A stretch of 64,000 bases of DNA from CALDTK01 sp963837005 (GTDB lineage: Bacteria > Bacteroidota > Bacteroidia > Chitinophagales > Saprospiraceae), in contig CAWIMC010000001.1 in the NCBI GenBank assembly GCA_963837005.1, forward strand, positions 1,364,001 through 1,428,000, given 5' to 3'. Below the pieces are notes generated by a model that did not search any database, had not been told where the DNA came from, and was given only the letters and a program-made list of their open reading frames with translations. Below are positions 54,890 to 63,865 of this stretch, one piece after another (position 1 is the first letter of the stretch; every line of letters begins with the position of its first letter). A program made the position numbers and the translations under genes.

Positions 54890-55641
54890 ATGGGCAAAGC
54901 TTTACTCCTCCTTTTCATCAGTTGGTCGACCGTTTTGGCGAAAGCCCAAACCAGTGCCGAGTCACCGTTGCGCCTTTATCTGCTCCCGGGCACGGGCGCC
55001 GACCATCGCCTCTTCCACGCGCTCGATTTGCGCGCGTACGACACGGTCAACGTGAAGCTCCCCATCGCCTATCGACGCGAGACGATGTCGGATTACGCCG
55101 CACGGATCGCCCGCGAGCAGATTGACACGACGCGACCCTTCGCCATTCTCGGGGTCTCCCTCGGCGGTATGGTCGCCACCGAGTTGGCCGAGCAGCTGCA
55201 CCCCGAGCACACGGTGATTGTAGCTTCCGCCAAAACCCGCCACGAGTTGCCCCCGGGCTATCGTTTGGGTCGCTACCTGCCCATTTATCGAATCGTCGGT
55301 GGACGAACGATGCGCTGGTTTACAAAACAGGGCCAGCCGCTCATCGAGCCGATGGAAGACGCTCAGCGCGATCTTTTCATCGATATGATTTACGGCAAGG
55401 ACCCGAAGTTTTTGCAGCGGGCCGTGGGCCTGATGGTGCGCTGGGAGCGGACCGAGGCCCCGCCGAACGTGACGCACGTACATGGAACGCTCGACCACAC
55501 GCTGCCGTACAAGTTCGTGACGCGGACGTGACGGTGGAGGATCGGGGGCACATGGTGACGTACAGTGACCCGGCGGTGGTGGAGGAGGTGTTGGCGGGGT
55601 TAGGTTCGACTCGCTCTGCGAGCAAACCCCGCTGCCAGTAA
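54890..55641 (+). CDS. Secreted alpha/beta hydrolase, frame broken near its end
   Basis: About 245 residues. Signal peptide with AxA site (LFISWSTVLAKAQ), then the hydrolase fold: LYLLPGTGADHRLF (oxyanion side), the nucleophile elbow ILGVSLGGMVATELAE, the acid region VTHVHGTLDHTLPYKFV, then the frame changes near 55515 and DRGHMVTYSDPAVVEEVLAG supplies the catalytic His. Substrate unknown. A dispersed hairpin encodes the signal peptidase site. Confidence 0.82.
54932..54946 (+). repeat. Dispersed hairpin, stem GGC/GCC, loop GAAA
   Basis: Signal peptidase site VLAKA of the hydrolase. Confidence 0.85.
55222..55236 (-). repeat. Dispersed hairpin, stem GGC/GCT, loop GGAA
   Basis: Outer pair G-T. 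In the hydrolase gene, read as ASAKT. Confidence 0.75.
55594..55632. terminator. Hairpin at the hydrolase gene end
   Basis: GCGGGGTT pairs with AACCCCGC around CTCGC-TCT-GCGAG. Core shared with 1949, 26174 and 62027. Confidence 0.6.
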
Positions 55642-55653
55642 GTTTGTGACAGA

Positions 55654-56175
55654 TGATGCTCAGCCGTTACATTTATTGCTTGCTGCCCCTGGCCGTAAAT
55701 AGCGCTCTCGGACGGTCTTCGTCCAGCGCGTTCGTTTATCCCGCGGAATGAGCTTATCGCGCTGGATACGACACCGAGGGTCAACGATACCGCGGTGCTT
55801 TCGGAGCGTATGCCCTACTTCTTCTCGGAAGACTGTCCGCAATTCGTGAATGGAGCCCCGGTGTCGATGCAGCAAGAGCTGAAGGACTGCTCCGAGGAAG
55901 CCATGCTCACCTACATCTACACCAACTTGGACGTTGACTCGTTGACGCTACCTAAGCAGAAGCGACGGTCCGTGAAGTACACGACGCGGGTTGGTTTCGT
56001 AGTCGAGACCGACGGCAGCATTACGGGTGTCACGACCCTGACGCGCAGCGGAGTCAATACCTTCGACGCAGCCGCACGCTATGTCGTCTCCGGGATGCCC
56101 GTGTGGCAGTCGGGCGTACAACGCGGGAAGCCGGTGGGGGTGAGTTTTGTGTTGCCGATTCAAATGACGTGGTAG
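55654..56175 (+). CDS. TonB_C-like secreted protein, frame broken
   Basis: An N-terminal hydrophobic part (RYIYCLLPLAVNSALG) is in one frame to about 55745; the rest (ELIALDTTPRVNDTAVL, then TTRVGFVVETDGSITGV, DAAARYVVSGMPVWQSGVQRGKPV) is in another. The second part matches the C-terminal domain of TonB (beta-strand, DG turn, MP-W-G-GKPV pattern) used in energy transducers and in many small secreted proteins. Without an N-terminal anchor and Pro-rich region it is unlikely to be a working TonB. Role unknown. Confidence 0.65.
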
Positions 56176-56187
56176 TTGATCCGCCGT

Positions 56188-57485
56188 ATGGTCTATGCCA
56201 AACTCTCTTCACTGGCCTGCTGGCTCGCATGGTCGTTCGCCATCTCCGCGACCGCGGCGCATGGCCTGCCCCCACCGCCCGACTCGCTCACCTGCGTTCT
56301 CGGCGTCAACGCACTCACGCGCACCCAGGCCGGTTTGGGCGGCGACGTCGCTGAGACGCGGGTGCGCACCTTTACGCTCGACCTGCGCGACGGGCGCCGC
56401 GTACCCGTCTCCGAAAACGTGAGCGCCGTCGAGCGGCGCACCTACCGCCCGGACGGCCGCCTCGACACCGTGGAGCAGGCGGGCGGCTTCGACCTCGTGA
56501 CCTACGCATACGACGCGTCGGGGCGCCCGCTTACGATCACGCGCGGGGGGCCCGGCCGACCGGCGCTCGCCGCGCGTACCGACTTCACCTACGCGAACGA
56601 CTCCGCACGATTGGTGGATCTAGACACCGCCGGCCAGGCCTCACTCTACAGGTTCCAGTGGCCCGAGGGTGCCGATGAACTAGATGGATACGTCGAGTAC
56701 CTCGACCGCACCCGCGGGCCGACCACCAGGTTCCAAGCCGTGCACCACGTGTGTGCGACGAGCGCGGGCGCGTCGTCGACCGCGTCCAGCTCCGCGACGA
56801 CGGGCGACTCTCCTACCGGGACTTCAGCCGCTTTGACTCTGTCGGTCGACTCGACGCCACCTCCCTCCAGGAGAACCCCTACTTCAGTGAGGACCCAGAT
56901 GACCCAGGGGCCGAGCGCTGGCTGACACACTTTGTATACGATGCGCACGATGAGCACGGCAACTGGACGGTGCGCCGCAAGGTGCAGTGGTGGAGCGAAG
57001 GCCCGACCGTCTACATCGAGGCCGACACCAGCACGGTCGAGTACCGGACCCTGCGCTACGCGGATGGCTCCGGCAGCGCGAGCGCGCACGACCTGCTGGG
57101 TAAGTACCAGGAGCTCGGCGGCAATTGGCGACTGTACCTATACGGATACTACGTGGGCACGGTGACGCTCGAGGTCGAGGCCGCCGACACGCTCTTAGCG
57201 GAGGCGCGCCCGGTGGTCGTGTCGGCGCCAGGCGAATTGACGGTCGCGCTGCCGGTGGAGGGCTTGGGGGCGGTACTGTATTATGAACTGCGTGGAGGCG
57301 ACACGCTGGTATTGCGGGGGAAGAGGGGATGGAGCGGACGTTTCGGAGGGTGGACTAGTAGACGAACGGCGTTCGGGTCGCTCCAGCGAGTGCCGCGGGA
57401 GACCGGTTCCCTCAGGTTGCGCACTCGCTGGAGCGACCCGAACGCGCAACCTTTGTTTGTGGCGCGGCGGAAGCATACAACGTAG
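56188..57485 (+). CDS. Secreted protein with YD/RHS-like repeats, frame broken
   Basis: About 430 residues; signal-like N terminus (LACWLAWSFAISATAAHG). Repeated short motifs recall YD/RHS repeats: YRPDGRLDTVEQAGG, YAYDASGRPLTIT, VCDERGRVVDRVQLRDDGR, FDSVGRLDATSLQ and FVYDAHDEHGNWTVRR. The frame changes near 56745. A C-terminal region (ELRGGDTLVLRG...) is of no family I know. No toxin domain is evident. Confidence 0.6.
57369..57445. repeat. 25-bp perfect inverted repeat
   Basis: GCGTTCGGGTCGCTCCAGCG-AGTGC at 57369-57393 is the exact complement of 57421-57445. It lies inside the 3' end of the RHS-like gene, so the reading frame there may be accidental and the real stop may be earlier. Confidence 0.8.
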
Positions 57486-57557
57486 CGGCTATCAGTCTAG
57501 CATGAAAGTCACAGTGACTGGCGCAACGCTATCGCTACAGTTTGGCACCACGATGTG

Positions 57558-58092
57558 TTACTCCTCCGACCTCGCCAACAGCAAATCGTATTGTTCGCGA
57601 ACTGCGTCCGCGAAATCTGGTGCTGCCGCAAACACGATCCGGTAGCCCTGCATCACGCAAACCTCGTCGAAGCTTACCGCGACCTGCACCGTTCCTTCGC
57701 GACCTTCCTCCCGCGCGGCCCTTGGGTAAGTTGCCGAGAGTCGCACCAGCGTGGGGTGTACCTCGCCCGTCGCCAGGTCGCTTACCTCGATCACGCGATC
57801 ACGTTCGTGGTAGGTAAGTGCGACATTATGGGTTAAAACGCCGCTATTGTATAGTTCCACCCTGTTCAATTTGCCGTACAAGTAATTCTCGACCACTCGA
57901 AGGGACTGCGTAAGCGAGGTATAGCTCACTTCTCCCGTCCCATTCCGACTTGATCGCTTGTCTACAGGTTCGATAGAGCGATACGTTGCCGTAGTTTAGA
58001 GAATCCAGCGCCGGTATTTGTGCGCGGACTCCAACGCCACCAATTAGACTAATTACTGTTAGCACCGAAGCCAAGAGGTCACGTCTACCCAT
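57558..58092 (-). CDS. Second TonB_C-like secreted protein, frame broken
   Basis: About 178 residues when joined. MGRRDLLASVLTVISLIGGVGVRAQ is a signal peptide; the frame changes near 57930 and continues as EVSYTSLTQSLRVVENYLYGK, then ALTYHERDRVIEVSDLATG and a tail with VQVAVSFDEVCVMQGYRIVFA. Resembles the TonB C-terminal fold less closely than the gene at 55654. Function unknown. Convergent with the RHS-like gene. Confidence 0.6.
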
Positions 58093-58103
58093 ATGCACCC
58101 TCG

Positions 58104-59399
58104 ATGCTGTTTGGAAGGGTTTTGGCGGAAGCTTCCCCAGCCGTCGCAAAATTGCGCGTCGCAAATTTGCGACACCCGCATCGACTGAGTTCGGGCGCCG
58201 TGAAGCGAAACCCCACTTCACACCCCCTTAACGCTACCCCACAGCCACGGCTCGTCCCCCAGCGCCGTACTTGCCTCCGTGACCAGAAGTTTACAAACTC
58301 TCGTGACGCGCTGACGTTCCTCCTCCTGGCCGCATGTACCCGCGGGCCTGAACTCGCTCCGGACGCCGCGGCCGTCCTCCCGCACCCCGCCCACCTCGCC
58401 GAGGGCGTGACGAATGCCTACCTCGTCACCTACGATCGAGGCAGCAATTACGAGGTCCAGGGACAGTTGGAGTACATGCACATCCGCTGGGCCGGCGGCG
58501 ACACACTCGTCACTACCGTCATGACACCCGACCTTCGTCCGACCGACGTGGACCGGTCGCTCGTCGATGCGGATGGTCTGCGCCTACTCGGCTCGCTGTT
58601 GTTCCGATGGGGCGACACCTCAAATCGCAAGATCGAGGAAGATCGTTTGCTGAGGTTCGGCACCGCGGATACGGCCCGCAGCGTGTCGTTGGTCATGGGC
58701 AACCGCTTCGAGCGAATCCTCATCCGCGGCACAGACACCACGTGGCACGCGCTCGACGCCCGGTCGTACCGTGGCTTCGAGCTCTACACAGACTCAGCGA
58801 GCGCAAGGACGGACACCAGTCGCCTCCTGCGACTGTACGTCGCGGGCCTCGGACAGGTGTACAGTGCTTACATCACGCCGGAGTACGTCTACTCGCGAGA
58901 GCTGCTCTACCAGCTTTCGCCAAAACAAGTCGACAGTCTCCGGGCCACCATCCCGCAGCGCGTCGCCTACATCGACCCCGACAGTACGCTCATCCCCGAC
59001 CGGGACGGTTGGGCGCCCTGCCACGACACCGACGACATCGCGGATTACTACAATCTCAGTCCCGACATCGGCTACCCCGGCCGGCAGTATGGCCTGCGCA
59101 AAGACCTCTTGCCCAAGGTCGACCTCGCGTCCTTCGCGGGTGAGAGCGGCTACCTCACCGTGCGCTTCGTGGTTAACTGCCGCGGGGAGATCGGTCGCTT
59201 TACCACCGATGAGTCCGATCTCGACTTTCGTCCAAAACGCTTCCCGCCGGCCGCCGTGCGCGAGCTCGCGCTGGCCGTCCAACGACTCGGGGGTTGGAGC
59301 ACGGCGCCGGTGCGCGCCTCGGACACGGACAACGGCGACTTCTACACCTACCTCACCCTAAAATTTGAAGATGGCCAGCTCATTGACCTCCTCCCGTAA
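58104..59399 (+). CDS. Lipoprotein of unknown function with TonB_C-like end
   Basis: About 360-430 residues. A likely lipobox (TFLLLAACTRGPELAP) sits near residue 75 of the longest frame, so the true start is probably further in or a frame break precedes it. The middle is beta-rich (YMHIRWAGGDTLVTTVM, LRLYVAGLGQVYSAYIT), and the end (SGYLTVRFVVNCRGEIGRFTTDES, LALAVQRLGGWSTAPV) has the TonB_C strand-turn-strand look. Its stop overlaps the next gene. Confidence 0.6.
   Translation: MLFGRVLAEASPAVAKLRVANLRHPHRLSSGAVKRNPTSHPLNATPQPRLVPQRRTCLRDQKFTNSRDALTFLLLAACTRGPELAPDAAAVLPHPAHLAEGVTNAYLVTYDRGSNYEVQGQLEYMHIRWAGGDTLVTTVMTPDLRPTDVDRSLVDADGLRLLGSLLFRWGDTSNRKIEEDRLLRFGTADTARSVSLVMGNRFERILIRGTDTTWHALDARSYRGFELYTDSASARTDTSRLLRLYVAGLGQVYSAYITPEYVYSRELLYQLSPKQVDSLRATIPQRVAYIDPDSTLIPDRDGWAPCHDTDDIADYYNLSPDIGYPGRQYGLRKDLLPKVDLASFAGESGYLTVRFVVNCRGEIGRFTTDESDLDFRPKRFPPAAVRELALAVQRLGGWSTAPVRASDTDNGDFYTYLTLKFEDGQLIDLLP
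58119..58133 (+). repeat. Dispersed hairpin, stem GGC/GCT, loop GGAA
   Basis: Outer pair G-T. At the divergent start region of two secreted-protein genes. Confidence 0.75.
58912..58926 (-). repeat. Dispersed hairpin, stem GGC/GCT, loop GAAA
   Basis: Outer pair G-T. In the unknown lipoprotein gene, read as LSPKQ. Confidence 0.75.
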
Positions 59400-60288
59400 G
59401 GCCGGTCTCGCACAGGGCAATCCGCGTGAGCCACGGCTCCCCCTGGCGGTTCTTGCCCTTGCCCTCATGACGCTGGGCGCCTGCCAACAAACGCCTGCGC
59501 ACTACCAACGTGCGTTGTCCGACATGGAGCGGGCGGACGTGGCCAAGGTGCTGGAGGGCGGTATGGTGCAGCAGTACTACCAAGGTACTGCCGCCGAGCA
59601 AATGACCATTCGCTACGCGCTCAGTCTCGACTCCGCCAACGCCGACCTCCACCGCGAGCGCGGGATTGCCTGGGCCAAACGCGGCCTCAAATCGAAGTGG
59701 CAAGGCTACGATGACGCCGCGCGTCTCGACCCACTCCAGTGGCAGGGCTACCGTGGGTACATGCACTTGTACTTCAACCGCGACTACCGCCGCGCCATCG
59801 CCGACTTCACGGCACTCGACAGTCTCACGCCCGGCCAAACGCCCTACCCGCAGGCCACCAGCGTGCACTACATGCGCGGCGTAGCCCACATGCAGCTCGG
59901 TGAATACGCCACCGCCCTCGACTACTTCGACCGCTGGCTCGCCGAGGAGACCGTCCGCGTCGAGGAGATCTACCTCGGGCCGCAGGTCTGGCAGTACCGC
60001 GCCGTGTGCCTCGACAGCCTCGGTCGCACGTCGGAGGCAGAGCAGAGCCTCGCGCACGGTCTCAAAGTCGCCGAGGGTAACTCCGGCGAACTGTGGTACT
60101 ACCTCGGCCGCAGACACGAGGCGCGCGGCGGTTTTGCGGAAGCGCAACGGCACTACACAGAGGCCCTTGCGAAAGCCAAGCGCGGCTACACTTTCAGCCG
60201 ACCTTACGTCGAGGAGTTCTACGAGGTGAGCGTGCGGGAGATCGAAGAGCGCATGGGCTTACTGAACACCAGCTCGCCAGAGCGGTGA
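59371..60288 (+). CDS. TPR-repeat lipoprotein
   Basis: About 305 residues. Signal and lipobox in LAVLALALMTLGACQQTP. The mature part is helical with TPR-like pairs: ADLHRERGIAWAKRGLKSKW, HYMRGVAHMQLGEYATALDYFDRWLAEE, VCLDSLGRTSEAEQSLAHGLKV and GRRHEARGGFAEAQRHYTEAL. It overlaps the previous gene and is probably cotranscribed, suggesting a shared surface or periplasmic assembly (inference). Confidence 0.8.
   Translation: MASSLTSSRKAGLAQGNPREPRLPLAVLALALMTLGACQQTPAHYQRALSDMERADVAKVLEGGMVQQYYQGTAAEQMTIRYALSLDSANADLHRERGIAWAKRGLKSKWQGYDDAARLDPLQWQGYRGYMHLYFNRDYRRAIADFTALDSLTPGQTPYPQATSVHYMRGVAHMQLGEYATALDYFDRWLAEETVRVEEIYLGPQVWQYRAVCLDSLGRTSEAEQSLAHGLKVAEGNSGELWYYLGRRHEARGGFAEAQRHYTEALAKAKRGYTFSRPYVEEFYEVSVREIEERMGLLNTSSPER
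60131..60144 (+). repeat. Dispersed hairpin, stem TGC/GCG, loop GGAA
   Basis: Outer pair T-G, GTTT before it. In the TPR gene. Confidence 0.6.
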
Positions 60289-60487
60289 CAGGACGCAGCT
60301 TGTAGGCGCCGCTCGGCGCCGCCACTCGGCCAGCTGCGCGTCTGGGGCAGGCGAACGGCTTCACGTCTCGCAGTGACGAGTCATATGCCGCACGTCGGAG
60401 TTCTCCGCAATCGCCCGTACCATTGATCGATAATTTATTTTATCGAAGTGTACACGGTATACGATATCCCCCTACATTTGCCCCATC
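60289..60487. other. Intergenic with promoter box
   Basis: GGCGCC-GCTC-GGCGCC at 60306-60321 forms a stem after the TPR gene. An AT-rich stretch follows, with CGATAA/TTATCG facing each other, and then the Bacteroidota promoter box described below. Confidence 0.5.
60473..60480 (+). promoter_or_regulatory. TAnnTTTG promoter box
   Basis: TACATTTG matches the -7 consensus exactly. It points into the structured 0.5 kb region upstream of the RNA ligase gene, with a transcript start expected near 60487. Confidence 0.55.
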
Positions 60488-60970
60488 ATGAATCAACAAA
60501 GTTTCCCTTGCACCCCGGCACGCCTCTCCTCGGAGGACGGACGATTTTCATAGCAACGGCGCGACTCCCCGCGCCCGTAGGCGCGGACCTGATTCTCTCT
60601 CGATACTCTATCCTTCCGTCTGCGGACCCGCTCAGGGTCTAGCTTACAGCGTGTTACGCCTGCCCTCGCCCTTCCCACGGGCACGTGCCGGCCGTAGCCA
60701 CGCGGCGTTACGACGACTTCGTCTTCCCTTTAGCTACACGATTGCGTGAAGTGCGAACCTGTCCGGGTTCGGCTAGCCACGCTCGTGTTGCCCATATTCC
60801 GAACGACCGATAACCGACGGTTGAACGAGGATTGGTTTGCCTTAACATGGCTTCCTTAATTTTCCGAAGGCCCCTTGTCACGGGTGGGCTACGCCCCGGG
60901 CTGCCCTTACGATGGGCGGCGATGCGGACGCCCACCCTACGAGGGGCTCATTACTCATTTTTCACTTTCC
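60488..60970 (+). ncRNA. Candidate structured RNA upstream of the RNA ligase gene
   Basis: Nearly 500 bases with no credible gene but dense potential helices: CCGCGCC-CGTA-GGCGCGG (60576-60593), GACCC-GCTCA-GGGTC, CGTAGCC-ACGC-GGCGTTACG, CGAACC/GGTTCG, and a long closing stem in which CCCCTTGT and GGGTGGGC pair with GCCCACCC and ACGAGGGG at the far end. A 21-codon frame (MNQQSFPCTP...) follows the promoter box. I do not recognise tmRNA, RNase P or a group II intron. It could also be read on the minus strand. Confidence 0.45.
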
Positions 60971-60983
60971 AAACCCCTAATAC

Positions 60984-62009
60984 ATGACCACCATGACTAC
61001 CCAACCCACCTTCAGGAAGTACTCCTCGATCGACAACCACGACAAGGCCGGCTACCTCGACTACCTCCGCGGCCACGGCCTCGACGGCGGCGAGTGGGTC
61101 GTGCAGGAGAAGGCCCACGGCGCCAACCTGAGCTTTACCTCGACCGGACGGTGAAGCAGTGGGTGACCGGCAAGCGTACCTCGCTGCTCGCGCCCGACGA
61201 GGAGTTCTACGGACACTACGGCTTGCTCGAGCGACACCGCGTCGGGCTCAGCGGCGATGTGGCGCGTTTTGCGGAAGCGCTACCGGACTGGCGACGGACA
61301 AATCACCATCTACGGGGAGTTGATCGGCGGGGCCTACCCCGGCGTGGGCAGCGACGGCTACAAGCGCGTACAGAAGGGCGTCTACTACGCCGCGGACCAC
61401 CGGTTCTACGCCTTCGATGCCTGGGTGGAGGGCGTCGGCTACCTCGGCGTCGACGAGGCCAATGCGCTCTTCGAGGCGGCTGGGCTGGCTTTCGCCAAAA
61501 CCCGTTTTCGCGGCAGCCTCACCGCCTGCCTCGCGCAGGCGAACGACTTCGACTCGGAGATCCCGCTGCAGTTCGGTCTGGCGCCGGTGTCGCCGAACCT
61601 CGTCGAGGGCGTCGTCATCCGGCCCGTTGACGTGCGGCACCTCCCGAGCGGCAGCCGGGTGCTGATCAAGCACAAGAACGAGCAGTGGTCGGACAAGATC
61701 CGCAAGCCGCGCGTGCGGCAGCCGGCGGTGGCGCTCGCGCCGGAGGTCCAGGCCCTACTCGATGCTGCGCTGGAGTACGCCACGCCGGCGCGGGTGCCGG
61801 CGGCGGTGAGCAAGGTCGGCGAGGTGACGCGGCGGCAGTTCGGCCAGTTGGTCGGGATGACGGCGCAGGACATGCACGCTGATTTCTTGGGCGAGCACGA
61901 GCGTGCCTTCCTGGACCTGGCGCAGGCCGAGCAAAAGGTGATCACGAAGGCGCTGGCGCGGGAGGCGACCGACTTGGTGAAGCAGTATTTCGCGGACGTG
62001 GGTACTTAG
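60984..62009 (+). CDS. Rnl2-like RNA ligase, two frame breaks
   Basis: ATP-dependent RNA ligase of about 340 residues of the T4 Rnl2 type. Motif I with the adenylated Lys is in VVQEKAHGANLSF; further motifs are ITIYGELIGGAYPG (III), LVEGVVIRPVD (IV) and VLIKHKNEQW (V); a helical C-terminal domain follows (DMHADFLGEHERAFLDLAQAEQ). The frame changes near 61140 and 61300. Such enzymes seal nicked RNA in duplexes, and repair of cleaved tRNA or of phage-induced damage is a known role. It sits beside an AbiE-type pair and a structured RNA candidate. Confidence 0.88.
61265..61278 (+). repeat. Dispersed hairpin, stem TGC/GCG, loop GGAA
   Basis: Same variant as at 60131. In the RNA ligase gene. Confidence 0.6.
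61487..61501 (-). repeat. Dispersed hairpin, stem GGC/GCC, loop GAAA
   Basis: In the RNA ligase gene, read as AFAKT. Confidence 0.85.
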
Positions 62010-62026
62010 GCTCGCGGACGTGCGGC

Positions 62027-62106
62027 GGGGGGCGCCGTTCGGCTCGCTCCGCGAGTGGCGCACGGGCAGTACCGGGCGCACTCGCGGAGCGAGTCGAACG
62101 CGCCCC
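62027..62106. terminator. Long inverted repeat between convergent genes
   Basis: GGGGCGCCGTTCGGCTCGCTCC and following bases pair with the segment to 62106 over about 30 positions. The core CTCGC-GGA-GCGAG is a GNA triloop stem on the lower strand. It serves both the RNA ligase gene and the AbiEii gene as terminator by position. Confidence 0.75.
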
Positions 62107-62885
62107 TAGAGCCGCGCCTCGGCCCAGGTCTGCGGAAAGGTCCGCACCCGTGCTACGTCTTCTTCCCGCAGTAAAAACGGGCTCACATCCTTCGCCAGCG
62201 CGTCGAAGTCGAGCGCATCGATATGGGCGGTGACGCGCTCGCGCAGCGTTTTGGCGGAAGCTATATCCAACTTCTGGTCGAGGTAGCCATAGTCCGGGGT
62301 GATGCCGCGCTGGAGGAGCCAGTCGAGATCGTAGTAGTCGCGGCCTTTGGCACGCTTGCGTCCGAGCACGGCGGCGATCTTCATGGCGCAGAGCAGGTCG
62401 GCGGGCACGGCGCGGATGTCGTGTTGGACGCCGAAGCGGTCGAGGATGTAGCGGTGGGGCGTGTAGGCGTAGTCCTGGCGCTCGGTGTCGAGCTTGATCA
62501 TCATTCGGGCCTCCTTGTGTCCGCTCAACTCGTACTTGTAGAGCAGGGCCGGGAAGGTGATCGCGCAGTGGAAGGCCCCCTTCGCGGTAAGGTGCGTCGT
62601 GCAAGGGTAGCCGATGCGCTCCATACCGAGCGTCAAGACCTTGGACAGCTTCTCGAAGTCTCCCCAATCGAGGCCGAGATTATCGAAATCCAAGTCTTCG
62701 CTCCACCGATCAGTGTTGTACACGATTCGGAGACAAGTTCCGCCGATGAAGACGAGAGACGTATTGAATTTGCTCCGATAAATCAGGTTGAGTAGCTCAT
62801 ACTGCAAGTACTCTCGAAGTATCGAGATCTCTGCCTTGCGGACCTCCTCGGGGTAAGCGTTAAGCAGCTCTGATAGCGCTCTCAT
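62106..62885 (-). CDS. abiEii: AbiEii-type nucleotidyltransferase toxin
   Basis: 259 residues of the nucleotidyltransferase toxin family (DUF1814). The active-site motif is seen in SLVFIGGTCLRIVYNTDRWSEDLDFD (GG...LR... DxD), followed by the Lys/Asp-rich DLLCAMKIAAVLGRKRAKGRDYYDLDWLL. In type IV toxin-antitoxin systems the toxin adds nucleotides to RNA and blocks growth upon phage attack. It overlaps the antitoxin gene by ATGA, antitoxin first, the usual order. Confidence 0.9.
   Translation of the reverse strand: MRALSELLNAYPEEVRKAEISILREYLQYELLNLIYRSKFNTSLVFIGGTCLRIVYNTDRWSEDLDFDNLGLDWGDFEKLSKVLTLGMERIGYPCTTHLTAKGAFHCAITFPALLYKYELSGHKEARMMIKLDTERQDYAYTPHRYILDRFGVQHDIRAVPADLLCAMKIAAVLGRKRAKGRDYYDLDWLLQRGITPDYGYLDQKLDIASAKTLRERVTAHIDALDFDALAKDVSPFLLREEDVARVRTFPQTWAEARL
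62248..62262 (+). repeat. Dispersed hairpin, stem GGC/GCT, loop GGAA
   Basis: Outer pair G-T. In the AbiEii gene. Confidence 0.75.
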
Positions 62886-63499
62886 ACCGAGGCAAGTTGA
62901 AACTCCCGCAATGCTCCAATCCTGCGCCGAAGCGTCGGAGAGTCGGCTAGTTGGAGATACCGGTTCATTTCATTCCAATCGACGCCCTCTGCCAGGATCT
63001 CTTCGTCAAAACGCATCTCGTAGAGCCAGTCCGGATCCTCGAAATCGGGATTGAAGTAAGCTAAATCCAGTAACGCTTTGGCCGGAGTAGCGATTTTGTA
63101 ATCCTCGTACTTCCAATCCGTTTTAGTGTAGCCGAAGAACAGATTCGGACTCATCGAATGGTAGATGAGACGTGTGTTTTGGTAAAGGGTTTCGTGAGTC
63201 GTGCGAGTCGTTACCGATGTCACGGTGGGAACGACTTCCGGAATCAAGCCCCAGTAATTCAGCGCGGAATGTAGCGATACGTAACTCGGGGAGCGCACCT
63301 GGTTAGCGATGGCGAATATGCCCACCTTGCCCCGCACCTCCACCGCCGTATTCCGATACAGCCCATTCCTCAGCTTCTCGATCCGCCCCTGCTCGCGCCA
63401 CCGCCGCAGGATGGCCGGGTCGTAGCGGCCGCCCGGAGCCCGAAGCCGCAGGACCGCCGGGGTGATGTAGGTCAGGTCGGCAGGGAAGTCGAGCGGCAT
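62882..63499 (-). CDS. abiEi: AbiEi-type antitoxin / transcriptional regulator
   Basis: 205 residues. N-terminal winged helix (AILRRWREQGRIEKLRNGLYRNT), then the AbiEi-type C-terminal domain: YVSLHSALNYWGLIPEVVPTVTSVTTR, FGYTKTDWKYEDYKIATPAKALLDLAYF. Represses its own operon and neutralises the toxin in the known systems. No frame break. Confidence 0.9.
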   Translation of the reverse strand: MPLDFPADLTYITPAVLRLRAPGGRYDPAILRRWREQGRIEKLRNGLYRNTAVEVRGKVGIFAIANQVRSPSYVSLHSALNYWGLIPEVVPTVTSVTTRTTHETLYQNTRLIYHSMSPNLFFGYTKTDWKYEDYKIATPAKALLDLAYFNPDFEDPDWLYEMRFDEEILAEGVDWNEMNRYLQLADSPTLRRRIGALREFQLASV

Positions 63500-63589
63500 T
63501 TCGTTTCGTTTTTTGTGTTAACGCGGTGGGCTGTTCGTAAGTTGGAGCTGCGTGATACCTAGCTACCTTTTGGCGAAAGGCTCCCCCCA

Positions 63590-63775
63590 CAGCAATCCTC
63601 CAATCTACCGCGGGCACGGCCGCGAAGACCCGCTTCTACGAGCCCTCCCTCGACTTCTACTCAGGTCACGGCTACGCCTACGCCATCTACGACTACAGGG
63701 GTTCTGGCGAAAGCCGACCCGCCACGCTGAAAGGCTGTACTCTCCGCTACTCAAACCTCGGGCGCTAGGACATAC
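63590..63775 (+). pseudogene. Remnant of an alpha/beta hydrolase
   Basis: One frame reads AKTRFYEPSLDFYSGHGYAYAI, YDYRGSGESRPATLKG and YSNLGR followed by TAG and then DIPALKAFLRAAYS. This matches the N-terminal third of S33-type hydrolases (YDYRGIG-SRP). There is no start or signal, and the frame stops in a conserved stretch. The Gly-Ser-Gly segment is encoded by a variant of the dispersed hairpin. Confidence 0.6.
63701..63715 (+). repeat. Dispersed hairpin, stem GGC/GCC, loop GAAA
   Basis: GTTCT instead of GTTTT. In the hydrolase remnant. Confidence 0.6.
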
Positions 63776-63865
63776 CGGCACTGAAGGCCTTCCTCCGGGC
63801 TGCCTATAGTGTGTTTGACCCGCTCCGCGAGAACGCTATCCCCAGCGACATCTCCCGCGGCTCCC

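Noticed and set aside
60488..60970. tmRNA, RNase P RNA or group II intron
   Set aside because: I looked for a tag-encoding frame with an Ala-Ala end, the GAGGAAAGTCC-type RNase P core and a domain V hairpin on both strands and found none that convince.
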